A DNA stretch of 64,000 nucleotides from Fictibacillus enclensis (GCF_001457035.1 NZ_KQ758618.1:496001-560000), one strand, 5' to 3'. Shown: positions 17,289 through 26,529, numbered from the stretch's first letter. A program made the numbers and translations. Notes: generated from the sequence alone by a model not told the origin.

Positions 17289-17846
17289 TTAATAATCAGA
17301 GTCCCAGTAATGGCCGTCATACATGTCGCTTTGTACACCCATTACATCGCCTCGCGGGCCAGGAGACCTCCAGTTGCAATCATTGTCATCCATCTCACCC
17401 ATTGTATTGCCACGGCAGGCAAGACAATCCTGGATACATTGCCTTCGGCGACTGCCGAATTGTGAACGGCAAACGTTTTCACAGAAGCGTCGGCAGCTTG
17501 GCCGCCGGTTTGGACTTTCATTCATTGCTCCCATCACCGGGTATTCATTGGTGGGTCGTGAGCCGCCGCAGTTGCAATTTTGAGTGACTTGCGTTGGCCG
17601 TTGATTCATCGCTCCCATCACCGGATTTTCATTGGAGGGTCGAGAACCGCCGCAATTACATTGAACAATCTGAACCTGACGACGATTGCGGTTTCGACGT
17701 CGATTCTGTGTCCCTTCCACCTGGCTGCTGGAAGTTCTGGAACTGCTTGATGATGATTCAATTTCAAACTCGAAACGGGCAGTGCTTGATGAAGAGCGGC
17801 GCCGGTTTCTGCTTGAGGAATCACTTCTTCTTCTTCTTCTTGACAT
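17289..17846 (-). CDS. Ser/Arg- and Cys-rich coat-like protein with internal repeat
   Basis: A 185-residue protein of three parts: an Arg/Ser-rich N-terminus (MSRRRRRSDSSS, poly-Ser at 31-36), two direct repeats of about 30 residues (CNCGGSRPxNExPVMGAMN, near 63-82 and 91-110), and a Cys-rich segment (RRFCENVCRSQFGSRRRQC...CLAC) with an acidic aromatic tail. No known domain is recognised, but composition is that of spore coat or exosporium proteins and suits CotH phosphorylation and disulfide cross-linking. AGGGGTGA precedes ATG 17846. A SigK-like element (AC, 17 bases, AATAGAGTA) lies upstream near 17865-17895. Confidence 0.7.
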   Translation of the reverse strand: MSRRRRRSDSSSRNRRRSSSSTARFEFEIESSSSSSRTSSSQVEGTQNRRRNRNRRQVQIVQCNCGGSRPSNENPVMGAMNQRPTQVTQNCNCGGSRPTNEYPVMGAMNESPNRRPSCRRFCENVCRSQFGSRRRQCIQDCLACRGNTMGEMDDNDCNWRSPGPRGDVMGVQSDMYDGHYWDSDY

Positions 17847-18017
17847 ATTATTTCACCCCTTTGAAATACTCTATTCACCTTCTTGTCTGATAGTTAGGGA
17901 CAAGTATCCTGCTGGGAGAAAAAAAGGCTCAGGAAAGCTCTTTGATAGTGAATAGAATGATACCAGCCAACATATCATAGTAAAAAATTCAGACGTGGCA
18001 AGGGAAGGGGAATTCTG

Positions 18018-18482
18018 ATGATTTGTTTGGGCGAGGTACTGGATCAAGCAATCTATCGTGAGCGGATTGCCATTATAGAGGACAAGCAGGAAATTATGAG
18101 AACCTTTGGCCTTGAAAAGGAAGATTGGCTTCAGCTTTGGAACATTGATAACCGGATATTAACGCTATGTTATCATTCATTGGATCCGGCTTTTGACCGG
18201 TTCATTGTTGTATATGATTATTCTTATTTTTGTGAAGATCAGGAAATGAAAGAAGCCATTATCTGGCACGAAATCGGCCATGCGGAATTTCCAGTAACAG
18301 AGGGGAATATTGATTTGTATTCTGAGAAAAAGTGTGATGAGCTCGCGTTTCATAAAGGGTACAAAGCAGGACTGGAGGCTTTTTTGAACTTAACATACAA
18401 GATGGCTGAAACATTAAACAACCAGCTTTTGATTAACATGACGGACGAGCGGTTAAAGGCTTTACGATTATTAATGAGTTAA
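18018..18482 (+). CDS. Putative zinc metallopeptidase with HEIGH motif
   Basis: A 154-residue soluble protein with HEIGH at residues 84-88, the HExxH zinc site of gluzincin-type peptidases (also used by ImmA/IrrE proteins), and EKKCDELAF about 20 residues later, which could give the third acidic ligand. There is no signal peptide, so it acts in the cytosol. It is not adjacent to a phage-type repressor, so ImmA-like function is not indicated. GGAAGGGGAATTC precedes the ATG. Function unknown. Confidence 0.65.
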   Translation: MICLGEVLDQAIYRERIAIIEDKQEIMRTFGLEKEDWLQLWNIDNRILTLCYHSLDPAFDRFIVVYDYSYFCEDQEMKEAIIWHEIGHAEFPVTEGNIDLYSEKKCDELAFHKGYKAGLEAFLNLTYKMAETLNNQLLINMTDERLKALRLLMS

Positions 18483-18490
18483 TAGAAAAA

Positions 18491-18524
18491 CGGATGGATC
18501 CGATGCGGGTCCATCCGCTTTTTT
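18491..18524. terminator. Bidirectional terminator
   Basis: CGGATGGA/TCCATCCG stem (18491-18498, 18510-18517) with A- and T-runs, between the metallopeptidase and the converging quinone reductase gene. Confidence 0.8.
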
Positions 18525-18526
18525 GT

Positions 18527-19495
18527 TTAAGGAATAAGTAAAATCTTTCCGGTACTTTTTCTACTTTCCAAAAAACGATGAGCTTCTGCTCCCTGTTCAA
18601 GTGGATAGTAGGTCATTTCGGGTACTTTTACCGCACCGGACAGAATCAGGTCAAAAAGCTCCTGGGACCGTGATACACGCTCCCAATGGGAGGTAATAAC
18701 ATTCCAAAGATCGCCTCCGGTTAATGTTTTCGATGTATCCATCAGCATGCGGGGATCTACCGGAGAAGGGTCACCGCCAGCCATTCCATAAAAAACAACA
18801 GTACCACCGGTTCTCACCGCTTCAAAGCTATCCATCAATGTGCTCCCGACAGAATCATAAATCACATCGACACCTTGGAGGCCTGATGAAGCTTGTTTTA
18901 CTTTATTGACCCAATCTTCATTATAAAGGAAAACATGATCAGCACCTGCAGCGAGTGCGGCTTCCTTTTTTGACTCTGATGAGGCAAGCCCGATGACTTC
19001 TGCTCCGAGCGCTTTGGAAATCTGGATCAGAAGCTGGCCCACACCGCCTGCTGCCGCATGAAGGGCAAGAAGGGTTCCTTGCCCAACTGCATAACTGTCC
19101 CTTGTTAAAAACTGTGCAGTCAAGCCTTGCAAAAGGATGGAAGCAGCAGTTTCAAAGGATATTTTCTCTGGCAAGGGGATAAGATGATCCTCGGGCACGG
19201 CAACGTATTCAGCATTGGCATATGGAACATCCGCAAATGCGACACGGTCGCCTTCTTTCACATTCTGTACGGAAGAACCCACGCTTTTTACCACTCCAGC
19301 TCCTTCATAGCCTGCAATATAGGGAGGATTCCCCAGTAAGTGATAGTTTCCTTTTCTTCGGTAAATGTCGGCAAAATTAAGTCCAATAGCCTTCATTTCA
19401 ACCAAAATTTCATTCGCATTCAGTTCCGGAGTTGGAACATCCTGATACTGAAGGACTTCAGGTCCTCCAAATGTATGGAAGGTCAGTGCTTTCAT
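18527..19495 (-). CDS. Quinone oxidoreductase, zinc-type alcohol dehydrogenase superfamily
   Basis: A 322-residue NADPH:quinone reductase of the MDR superfamily. It shows the GroES-like N-terminal half, the QOR signature around FADIYRRKGNYH, the nucleotide-binding AAAGGVGQLLIQ and a Rossmann domain to about 260. Catalytic-zinc ligands are absent, as expected for quinone reductases. ATG 19495 follows AAGGAGC by 7 bases; the longer frame from 19543 has no ribosome site. Likely removes quinones or enals. Confidence 0.9.
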   Translation of the reverse strand: MKALTFHTFGGPEVLQYQDVPTPELNANEILVEMKAIGLNFADIYRRKGNYHLLGNPPYIAGYEGAGVVKSVGSSVQNVKEGDRVAFADVPYANAEYVAVPEDHLIPLPEKISFETAASILLQGLTAQFLTRDSYAVGQGTLLALHAAAGGVGQLLIQISKALGAEVIGLASSESKKEAALAAGADHVFLYNEDWVNKVKQASSGLQGVDVIYDSVGSTLMDSFEAVRTGGTVVFYGMAGGDPSPVDPRMLMDTSKTLTGGDLWNVITSHWERVSRSQELFDLILSGAVKVPEMTYYPLEQGAEAHRFLESRKSTGKILLIP

Positions 19496-19643
19496 TTTTA
19501 TGCTCCTTACTTCAAATGTCGTATCCTCATTCATTGTATACAAAATGAATCGATTTCACTAGAAAGGTGATTAAATCAGAAAAAGGTTTAATGGTTTAAT
19601 CGTTGTGGAAACGGTTTATATCTTGGATGGGAGGCATTTTATA

Positions 19644-19964
19644 ATGCTAAAAAATATTGTAATGGCAACGGGTATGGTCTTTCTGCTTGCAGGATGTTCT
19701 TCTGGAGGCGACAGCGGAGGTGGAAAGGGCGGAGGCACGGTAGATTCCGCTGCGGCAGAAAAGTCTTTTAAGCAAAATTGTGCAAGCTGCCACGGAAACA
19801 ACTTGGAAGGCGGAACAGGACCTGCTTTAAAAGAGATTGGAAAAGAGCACAGTAAAGATGAAATTTTAAAGCAAATTAAAAATGGCGGAGGCGGCATGCC
19901 TGCCGGTTTGATTAATGGTGATGAAGCAGAGAATGTGGCTGTATGGCTGGCCAGTAAAAAATAA
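19644..19964 (+). CDS. cccB: Cytochrome c551, membrane lipoprotein
   Basis: A 106-residue lipoprotein: signal peptide ending in the lipobox LLAGC, a Gly/Ser-rich tether and a small class I cytochrome c domain with the heme site CASCH (about residues 52-56) and axial Met in GGGGMPAG. Length and design match B. subtilis CccB (about 112 aa), which carries electrons to terminal oxidases outside the membrane. ATG 19644 is 9 bases past GGGAGG; upstream in-frame residues do not look like a signal sequence. Confidence 0.88.
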   Translation: MLKNIVMATGMVFLLAGCSSGGDSGGGKGGGTVDSAAAEKSFKQNCASCHGNNLEGGTGPALKEIGKEHSKDEILKQIKNGGGGMPAGLINGDEAENVAVWLASKK

Positions 19965-19971
19965 GTGGAAA

Positions 19972-20006
19972 AGAGGCACCTGTTTTATGAATAGGGCCTC
20001 TTTTTT
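19972..20006 (+). terminator. cccB terminator
   Basis: AGAGGC/GCCTCT stem (19972-19977, 19996-20001) followed by T-run. Confidence 0.65.
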
Positions 20007-20014
20007 GATGAGCG

Positions 20015-20917
20015 CTAAGTAAGTGAAGCCCCTTTGTTGAGGTGAGTCTTCTTTTGTTTGTCCTGGACGAGGACAGCAGAAAAGATAATGAGCAGGATTC
20101 CTGCACATTGCCAAAGTGTAAGCTTTTCGTGAAAAAGAAAAAAACCGGCCAGAGTCGCTACCACCGGCTCAACCGTTGCGACAATCGCTGCCTTGCTGGG
20201 CTCTACCTGGCGTAATCCAACCGTATATAAAATATAAGCAAGCACAGTGGGGACTATACCCAATCCAATGATATAAAGCCAGACTTTCATGTCTTCAAAA
20301 AGGTGAGCAGAATGAGATAATCCGCTGATCGGAAAGAGAGCGCACCCGGCAAAAACAAACGTATACGTCGTGATGGTTAACGTTTTGTATTTGGCGGAGG
20401 CTGCCTTACCGAAAATGCTGTATAACGAGTAGCCCAATCCTGATCCCAGCCCCGTGAGCAATCCGGTCCACGTTATACCACCGTTAGAGGCTGGCAAATA
20501 GCCCACGACAAACACACACCCGAGAAATGTGACCAAAAGGGCGGCCACTTTCTTTTTTGTAATAAGATCACGGAAGAAAATCCTCGATAAAATCAGGACA
20601 AAGGCGGGCGCTGTATACAGCAGAACGGCCGCAACCGACAGAGATACTTCATTCATGGTTTTGAAATAACACCAATTGAAAAAGGCGATGCTGAGCAGCC
20701 CGGTACCGATAAAATAATAGCTGTCCCTGATGTGTATTTTAAGAAGTGACCGGTTTAGAAAGAAAGTAAGGATCAAAAAGGAAACTGCAGCGCTCAAAGC
20801 GCGTAAAACAACAATTTGGATCGGAGTGAATCCCATAGAAGATAGTTCTTTGATAAAGATGCCGATCGTTCCCCACAAGGCTGCTCCCCCGGCAATCCAA
20901 AGATAAGGCCATTTCAA
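20015..20917 (-). CDS. EamA/DMT superfamily transporter
   Basis: A 300-residue polytopic protein with about ten hydrophobic helices in two EamA repeats. The repeat signature near GLGLGIVPTVLAYILY...VEPVVATLAGFFLFHE is the usual second-half motif of drug/metabolite exporters. Substrate unknown. No regulator or enzyme gene is cotranscribed. Confidence 0.9.
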   Translation of the reverse strand: MKWPYLWIAGGAALWGTIGIFIKELSSMGFTPIQIVVLRALSAAVSFLILTFFLNRSLLKIHIRDSYYFIGTGLLSIAFFNWCYFKTMNEVSLSVAAVLLYTAPAFVLILSRIFFRDLITKKKVAALLVTFLGCVFVVGYLPASNGGITWTGLLTGLGSGLGYSLYSIFGKAASAKYKTLTITTYTFVFAGCALFPISGLSHSAHLFEDMKVWLYIIGLGIVPTVLAYILYTVGLRQVEPSKAAIVATVEPVVATLAGFFLFHEKLTLWQCAGILLIIFSAVLVQDKQKKTHLNKGASLT

Positions 20918-21077
20918 GCAAATACACCTCCATAGCGTTCAGATTCCAGACTCTCCTAGCGTATCTTACAATCAACAAGTTCTCAAACGCGGGGCCTTGT
21001 CTTCCAAATTTTGCTCGTTTCTCTCCTGTATAACGGGATGAGGGGCAAGGAAACATAAGGAAAAAAGGAGGGACCGA

Positions 21078-22250
21078 ATGTTGAGAACTATTTTTGCACT
21101 ACTATTCACGTTTTCCCTTGTACTCTCCGGTTGCGGAAATGTAAAAGGACAGCAGGAAGGAACAGCAGATGCCGGGAAAAATGGCAGCGAGCATCCGAGA
21201 CTGCAGCAGGTAAAGTATAATGGCAGCAAACAGAAGGAAGTAACACCGTCTCAGACCAAACATAAGAAAACCAAAATTACGTCGATTGGGTTTTTAGAGC
21301 CGGTTGATCCCCAGGCGGCTGTAAAAGAAGTAAAGGATGTAGGCCGGCATTTATCGTATGTTGCTTTTTTCAGCTATCGTGTAAAACCGGATGGTACGTT
21401 GATCGGCATTAAAGATGATCAGGGGCTCGCAGCAGCCAGAAAACAGGGTGCAGTCCCGATGCTCGTTCTTACAAACTTTACGGAGGGGAACTTTTCTCCT
21501 GAGGTGGCACATACCATTTTTACGGATAAAACCGTATCCAATCGTCTGATCAATAATGTGATCAAGACCATGAAAGCAAAAGGCTACAAAGCATTAAATA
21601 TTGATTTTGAACATATTCGTGCAAAAGACCGGGATCTTTATAATGGATTCCTTGAAACGATTTTACCAAAAGTGAAAAAAGAAGGATTCATTACATCTAC
21701 TGCTCTTGCCCCCAAAACGAGCGATGAGCAATCGGGCCCGTGGCATGGCGCCCATGATTACAAACGACATGGAGAGCTTGCTGATTTTGTTATTCTCATG
21801 ACGTATGAGTGGGGATGGTCCGGCGGTCCTCCGATGGCTGTTTCACCTGTTCCTCAAGTGCGCAACGTCATCGACTATGCGGTATCTGTGATTCCGCGCA
21901 AAAAAATTGTAATGGGTGCGCCGTTGTACGGGTATGACTGGATTCTGCCCTATAAAAAAGGAAATCCTTTTGCCAAGCGCATTGCGCCACAGGAAGCAAC
22001 CGAACTGGCGATTAAAGAAGGCGCTGAAATTAAATATGACAATAAATCACACTCTCCGTACTTCAACTACAGTGATGATCATGGCAAGAAACACGTTGTC
22101 TGGTTTGAGAATGAAGAAAGTGCACAAGCGAAATTCAATCAAGTCAAGTACTATAATCTTCGCGGCATCGCGTATTGGGTACTCGGCGAGCCGTTCCCGC
22201 AAAACTGGAGCATGCTTGAAGACCAGTTCAATGTAAGAAAAGCGAAATAA
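21078..22250 (+). CDS. GH18 family glycosidase lipoprotein (SleL/YaaH-like catalytic domain)
   Basis: A 390-residue lipoprotein: lipobox VLSGC (Cys about 19), a polar linker to about 65, then a glycoside hydrolase 18 barrel with the active-site strand YKALNIDFEHI (catalytic Glu), and later LMTYEWGW and GAPLYGYDW. The catalytic domain resembles spore cortex-lytic N-acetylglucosaminidases such as SleL/YaaH, but LysM repeats are absent. Probably acts on peptidoglycan or chitin-like substrates at the cell surface. AAGGAGGGA precedes the ATG. Confidence 0.85.
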   Translation: MLRTIFALLFTFSLVLSGCGNVKGQQEGTADAGKNGSEHPRLQQVKYNGSKQKEVTPSQTKHKKTKITSIGFLEPVDPQAAVKEVKDVGRHLSYVAFFSYRVKPDGTLIGIKDDQGLAAARKQGAVPMLVLTNFTEGNFSPEVAHTIFTDKTVSNRLINNVIKTMKAKGYKALNIDFEHIRAKDRDLYNGFLETILPKVKKEGFITSTALAPKTSDEQSGPWHGAHDYKRHGELADFVILMTYEWGWSGGPPMAVSPVPQVRNVIDYAVSVIPRKKIVMGAPLYGYDWILPYKKGNPFAKRIAPQEATELAIKEGAEIKYDNKSHSPYFNYSDDHGKKHVVWFENEESAQAKFNQVKYYNLRGIAYWVLGEPFPQNWSMLEDQFNVRKAK

Positions 22251-22256
22251 CAAAAA

Positions 22257-22296
22257 GGAGACTTTTATGGCATGTGGCCATGAAGGTCTCTTTTTT
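22257..22296 (+). terminator. GH18 gene terminator
   Basis: Hairpin with GGAGACTTTTATGGC pairing to GGCCATGAAGGTCTC, followed by six T. Confidence 0.75.
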
Positions 22297-22367
22297 ATCC
22301 TGACATGCACAAAACGAGAAAAGTGTTAGAATATTTGTGAAGAATAAAAAAATGAGGAGGAAACAGC

Positions 22368-23159
22368 TTGCTGAACAACAGTCTGATCCACCCCGAAGAA
22401 GCACGTAAAATGATCCGGAAAAATCAATGGAACGGTCCTACCGCGGGTATGTGCAACGGCTATACACAGGCGAACCTGGTCATCCTTCCCAAGGATCTTG
22501 CGTTCGAGTTTTTATTGTTCTGCCAGCGCAACCCCAAGTCTTGTCCGGTTTTGGATGTAACTGAGCCAGGCTGCTCAGTTCCTGCACTTGCTGCTCCTTC
22601 AGCAGATCTGCGAAGTGATCTGCCAAGCTACCGGATATACCGCAATGGCATCCTTACCGATGAAGTACAGGATATTCATTCATACTGGACGGATGATATG
22701 ACGGGTTTTCTCATTGGCTGCAGCTTTTCATTTGAACAAGCTCTTATGCAAAATAAAATTCCTGTAAGGCATATCGAAGAGAACCGCAATGTACCTATGT
22801 ACAAAACATCAATAAGCTGTACAAAAGCCGGACGTTTTGAAGGTCCGATGGTTGTGAGCATGCGTCCCATTCCCGAAAAAGATGTGGTACGTGCCGTACA
22901 GGTGACCTCCAGATTTCCATCGGTGCACGGAGCGCCTGTACACATTGGTGATCCCCGTTCAATTGGGATCGAGTCTATTGATACACCGGATTTTGGCGAT
23001 GCAGTAACCATCAAAGAGGGAGAAGTACCTGTTTTTTGGGCTTGTGGCGTAACTCCTCAGGCAGTCGTAATGAACGTTAAGCCCAAACTCGTGATTACCC
23101 ATTCACCCGGACATATGTTTATCACGGATTGGACGGATGAAGAGTTCGGGGTACTTTAG
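22368..23159 (+). CDS. YcsI / DUF1445 family putative hydro-lyase
   Basis: A 263-residue soluble protein of the DUF1445 (YcsI, D-glutamate cyclase-like) family. Family signatures seen are GPTAGMCNGYTQANLVILP near the start, CPVLDVTEPG, and the C-terminal VFWACGVTPQ and ITHSPGHMFITDW. In B. subtilis ycsI belongs to the pxp/kip region for 5-oxoproline and carboxylation-type metabolism; here it stands alone, so its substrate is unclear. TTG 22368 is selected by GAGGAGG 7 bases upstream. Confidence 0.9.
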   Translation: MLNNSLIHPEEARKMIRKNQWNGPTAGMCNGYTQANLVILPKDLAFEFLLFCQRNPKSCPVLDVTEPGCSVPALAAPSADLRSDLPSYRIYRNGILTDEVQDIHSYWTDDMTGFLIGCSFSFEQALMQNKIPVRHIEENRNVPMYKTSISCTKAGRFEGPMVVSMRPIPEKDVVRAVQVTSRFPSVHGAPVHIGDPRSIGIESIDTPDFGDAVTIKEGEVPVFWACGVTPQAVVMNVKPKLVITHSPGHMFITDWTDEEFGVL

Positions 23160-23221
23160 GGAAACGAACGAAAAAAGGGGTTGAAAGCGCCTTCCCAGAA
23201 GAGTATAGTATAAGCATTACG

Positions 23222-23238
23222 TTCCGAAACGTTTTGGA
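23222..23238. promoter_or_regulatory. LacI-type operator upstream of the lacI-family gene
   Basis: TTCCGAAACGTTTTGGA reads on the opposite strand as the same sequence found at 24373-24390. Placed just before the ribosome site of the regulator, suggesting autorepression. Confidence 0.7.
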
Positions 23239-23247
23239 GGATTGAAT

Positions 23248-24288
23248 GTGGCGACAATCAAAGATATTGCAAAACATGCCGGAGTCTCTGTTACCACAGT
23301 TTCAAGGGCATTAAACGGATACTCTGATGTGAATGAGAAAACAAGAGAAAAAATTAAAGCTGTGGCCCGGGAACTTCAGTACAGCCCGAATTTGCTGGCC
23401 CGAAGCCTGGTCATGAAAAAAACAAAAACGATTGGTTTGCTTGTTTCAGGGATGCGGATCGAAGGCAGCAAGGATAATTTTACGTATGAAGTGCTTTGCG
23501 GAATCAATGACTGTGCGGGAGAGAAGGGATATGATCTTATTCTCTTCAGCACCAATTCAGAGCAGCAGCAGCAAAAAACGTACAATCAGCTTTGTCAGGA
23601 GCGGAAAGTTGACGGTGTAATCCTGCAGGGGATTAAAACGGATGACCCTTATTTAAAAGAAGTTGTGGAAAGCGACATTCCCTGTGTTCTTGTCGATATT
23701 CCCATCGAAAGCGACAGTGTGGGTTATGTTACGACCAACAACAAACAAGGGGCAAAGATGGCGGTGGATCATCTCATCGAGCTTGGGCATCGGCAGATCG
23801 GCATGATCAATGGGCACGAGCAAGCCTTTGTCAGCAAACAGCGCCTTCAGGGATATCAGGAAGCACTGGATCAAGCGAAGATCGACTATCAGGAGCAATA
23901 CGTGGTTAATGGTTCATTTTTGGAATCTGAGGCGGAAGTGCAAGCTGAAAAGCTGCTCCATGCACATCCGGAGATTACGGCTGTTTTTTGTGCAAGTGAC
24001 CTCATGGCGCTCGGTGCGATGAAGGCAGCACGCCGTATGGGCAAAAGAATTCCTGACGATCTCTCCGTGGCCGGCTTTGATAACATCATGCTAGCATCCT
24101 ATTCATCACCCACCCTGACAACCATTGCTCAGGACCGATACCAGATCGGCTTTGAATCAGCCATTTTGCTGATTGATATGCTAGAGGGAAAAGAAGGAAC
24201 GCACAAAAAAGTGCTGAAAACCTCATTAGTCAAACGTGAATCAACCAAATTAAAACCGACAAGGTCGTTTTCAACGAAAACGACTTGA
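23248..24288 (+). CDS. LacI family transcriptional regulator of the adjacent sugar operon
   Basis: A 346-residue repressor: N-terminal helix-turn-helix IKDIAKHAGVSVTTVSRALNG, hinge NLLARSLV, and a periplasmic-binding-protein-like sensor domain with VFCASDLMALGAM and the ISVAGFDN-type DDLSVAGFDNI segment. GTG 23248 stands 7 bases after GGAGG; the TTG two codons earlier is too close. Matching palindromes before this gene and twice before the next gene identify its operators. The effector is probably the sugar imported by the downstream ABC transporter. Confidence 0.9.
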   Translation: MATIKDIAKHAGVSVTTVSRALNGYSDVNEKTREKIKAVARELQYSPNLLARSLVMKKTKTIGLLVSGMRIEGSKDNFTYEVLCGINDCAGEKGYDLILFSTNSEQQQQKTYNQLCQERKVDGVILQGIKTDDPYLKEVVESDIPCVLVDIPIESDSVGYVTTNNKQGAKMAVDHLIELGHRQIGMINGHEQAFVSKQRLQGYQEALDQAKIDYQEQYVVNGSFLESEAEVQAEKLLHAHPEITAVFCASDLMALGAMKAARRMGKRIPDDLSVAGFDNIMLASYSSPTLTTIAQDRYQIGFESAILLIDMLEGKEGTHKKVLKTSLVKRESTKLKPTRSFSTKTT

Positions 24289-24329
24289 TCGTTTTGATAA
24301 AACGATTGTTGGTTTTAATTTAAGAAAAA

Positions 24330-24344
24330 CCGAAAACGTTTCGG
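24330..24344. promoter_or_regulatory. LacI-type operator 1 of the carbohydrate operon
   Basis: CCGAAAACGTTTCGG, a near-palindrome sharing the ACGTTT core with the sites at 23222 and 24373. About 65 bases before the glycosidase ribosome site. Confidence 0.7.
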
Positions 24345-24372
24345 ATCTTGGAATATATATTTTTTTATCATC

Positions 24373-24390
24373 TTCCAAAACGTTTCGGAA
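24373..24390. promoter_or_regulatory. LacI-type operator 2 of the carbohydrate operon
   Basis: TTCCAAAACGTTTCGGAA, 43 bases from operator 1 (about four helical turns) and directly before the ribosome site GGGGAGG, well placed for looping or roadblock repression. Confidence 0.7.
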
Positions 24391-24408
24391 TTATGGGGAG
24401 GAAGAAAA

Positions 24409-26502
24409 TTGGATTATCGAGTAATTAAGGAAAATGATTTGTTTTTATTAACGGATGATAAAGGAAACATTCCTTTGAACAATGATTACGGACTGGGACT
24501 ATATACAAAGGATACACGGTTTTTAAGCAAGTTTGATTTAAAAATTAATAATGAAGACCCGATCCTGCTTTCTTCGTCCGCCGACGAAAATTACAGCGCC
24601 AACATATTGATGACCAATCCTCATATGGAAAAGGACGGAGAATTGATTCTCTGGAGGGAGTCAGTAGAGATTCAAAGAAAGCGCTTAATCTATGATGGCG
24701 TGTTGTATGAAACTGTTCAGGTGAAAAGCTTTTATCCTAAGCCAGTTGAGTTTGATATCAGCATGCAGCTGGATGTGGACTTTACGGATATGTTTATTGT
24801 CCGCGGTTTTCAATCCGGAGAAACCGGCAAACGAACGGGCATCGATCATACAGACAAGAGCTTGACTTACCATTACGAAGGAGCCGACGGAGTCAAACGG
24901 TCCACACGAGTAGGCTGGGACCGTGAAGCAATAAACACTTCAGATGCCGAGGTTGCTTTTCACTTTTCATTGGATCATGAGGAAATCCAATCAGTCACCT
25001 TTACGATTGCTCCAGAAGTGGATGGAGTATCCGGTGAAATTATGGCACCAGAACAAGCTCTTGAGAACCTTAAGGCCTCTTATGAAAACTGGGAAAAGAA
25101 TACAGCCCGTGTTCAAACCGATTCCTCCCGCTTACAGCGCCTCGTTGACCGAGGAATCCTTGACCTCAGGGTATTAATGACAGATATCGGGTACGGACAG
25201 TTTCCAGTGGCAGGCCTTCCCTGGTTCGGGGTTCCGTTTGGCCGAGACAGCCTGATTGCCGCGCTGCAGATGCTTCCGTTTAATGCCGAGATTGCAAAAG
25301 GCACGCTACGGACTCTCGCTTCTCAACAAGGAACAAAAGTGGATCCTTGGCGCGATGAACAGCCGGGTAAAATCATGCATGAAATCCGTTATGGAGAGCT
25401 GGCAGGGACCGAGCAAATACCGTTCACTCCTTATTACGGAACGATTGATGCCACTCCGTTATTTTTAATGCTTTTAACCGAATACACCAAATGGACCGGT
25501 GATTTGAGTCTGGCAGAAGAGCTTCAGCAAACGATCGAAAATGCTCTCATGTGGATCGACGAGTATGGTGACCGGGACGGCGACGGATTTGTGGAATATC
25601 ATCAGGAATCCAGCAAGGGCATCGCCAACCAGGGCTGGAAGGACTCCGCAGATTCAGTTGTGCACAGAAACGGCGATCATGCCGAGACCCCGATTGCGCT
25701 ATCGGAAGTTCAAGGCTATGTGTATCAGGCCAAAACAGGGATTGCTGCGATCTATGAAAAACAGGGCAAGGCAGAGGAAGCGGTGAGACTGCTAAAGGAA
25801 GCAGAAGAGCTGAAATCCAAGTTTCACGAGCAATTTTGGATGGAGGATCAATCCTTCTATGCCATTGCGCTTGATAAAGAAAAAAAGAAAGTGGGGACGT
25901 TAACCTCCAATCCTGGTCATGTGTTGTATTCCGGCATGCTGGAGGAAGAACAGGCGGATCAGACGGTGTCCAAGCTCGTATCACCGGCATTCTTTTCCGG
26001 CTATGGCATACGCACGATGGCAGAAGGAGAGGCCGGTTATAACCCAATGAGCTACCATGATGGCAGCATTTGGCCGCATGATAACAGCATGATATTGCTG
26101 GGCATGAGCAAGCTGAACCATCAGAAGCAGGCCAACCAGGTGATTAACGGCTTGATGGACGCAGCTCAGCATTTTGAATATGACCGGCTGCCGGAACTGT
26201 TTTGCGGTTATGGCGCCTCTGGCGGACCTGCGGTAAAGTATCCGGTCGCTTGTTCACCTCAGGCATGGGCTGCCGGTACACCGCTTGTCTTTATACAAAC
26301 GGTTCTCGGATTGTTTCCAGATGCTTTGAACGAAGTGATTTCCGTATCTCCTGAGCTTCCGGAAGGAGTGAATGAACTGACCGTACAATCGATCAAGATT
26401 GGAAACGGCTACTTGTCTGTCAGCGTTCGCAAGGAAAATGGAAAGAGTTTCTTAACCGTAAATGAAAATACAACGGGCTATACGATCCATACCGATAAGT
26501 AA
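24409..26502 (+). CDS. Glycogen-debranching-like glycosidase (amylo-alpha-1,6-glucosidase family)
   Basis: A 697-residue cytosolic protein: an N-terminal debranching-enzyme beta domain (about residues 1-200, with LGLYTKDTRFLS) and a C-terminal (alpha/alpha)6 barrel (about 230-640) with LPWFGVPFGRDSLI, WIDEYGDRDGDGFVEYH, QGWKDSADS, YNPMSYHDGSIWPHDN and CSPQAWAAGT. This family includes trehalase- and amylo-1,6-glucosidase-like enzymes; exact specificity is unknown. No signal peptide, so it acts on an imported oligosaccharide. TTG 24409 follows GGGGAGG. First gene of an operon with three ABC transporter genes. Confidence 0.85.
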   Translation: MDYRVIKENDLFLLTDDKGNIPLNNDYGLGLYTKDTRFLSKFDLKINNEDPILLSSSADENYSANILMTNPHMEKDGELILWRESVEIQRKRLIYDGVLYETVQVKSFYPKPVEFDISMQLDVDFTDMFIVRGFQSGETGKRTGIDHTDKSLTYHYEGADGVKRSTRVGWDREAINTSDAEVAFHFSLDHEEIQSVTFTIAPEVDGVSGEIMAPEQALENLKASYENWEKNTARVQTDSSRLQRLVDRGILDLRVLMTDIGYGQFPVAGLPWFGVPFGRDSLIAALQMLPFNAEIAKGTLRTLASQQGTKVDPWRDEQPGKIMHEIRYGELAGTEQIPFTPYYGTIDATPLFLMLLTEYTKWTGDLSLAEELQQTIENALMWIDEYGDRDGDGFVEYHQESSKGIANQGWKDSADSVVHRNGDHAETPIALSEVQGYVYQAKTGIAAIYEKQGKAEEAVRLLKEAEELKSKFHEQFWMEDQSFYAIALDKEKKKVGTLTSNPGHVLYSGMLEEEQADQTVSKLVSPAFFSGYGIRTMAEGEAGYNPMSYHDGSIWPHDNSMILLGMSKLNHQKQANQVINGLMDAAQHFEYDRLPELFCGYGASGGPAVKYPVACSPQAWAAGTPLVFIQTVLGLFPDALNEVISVSPELPEGVNELTVQSIKIGNGYLSVSVRKENGKSFLTVNENTTGYTIHTDK

Positions 26503-26529
26503 AATACGCATAGGAAGGGAGAGGTTTCT

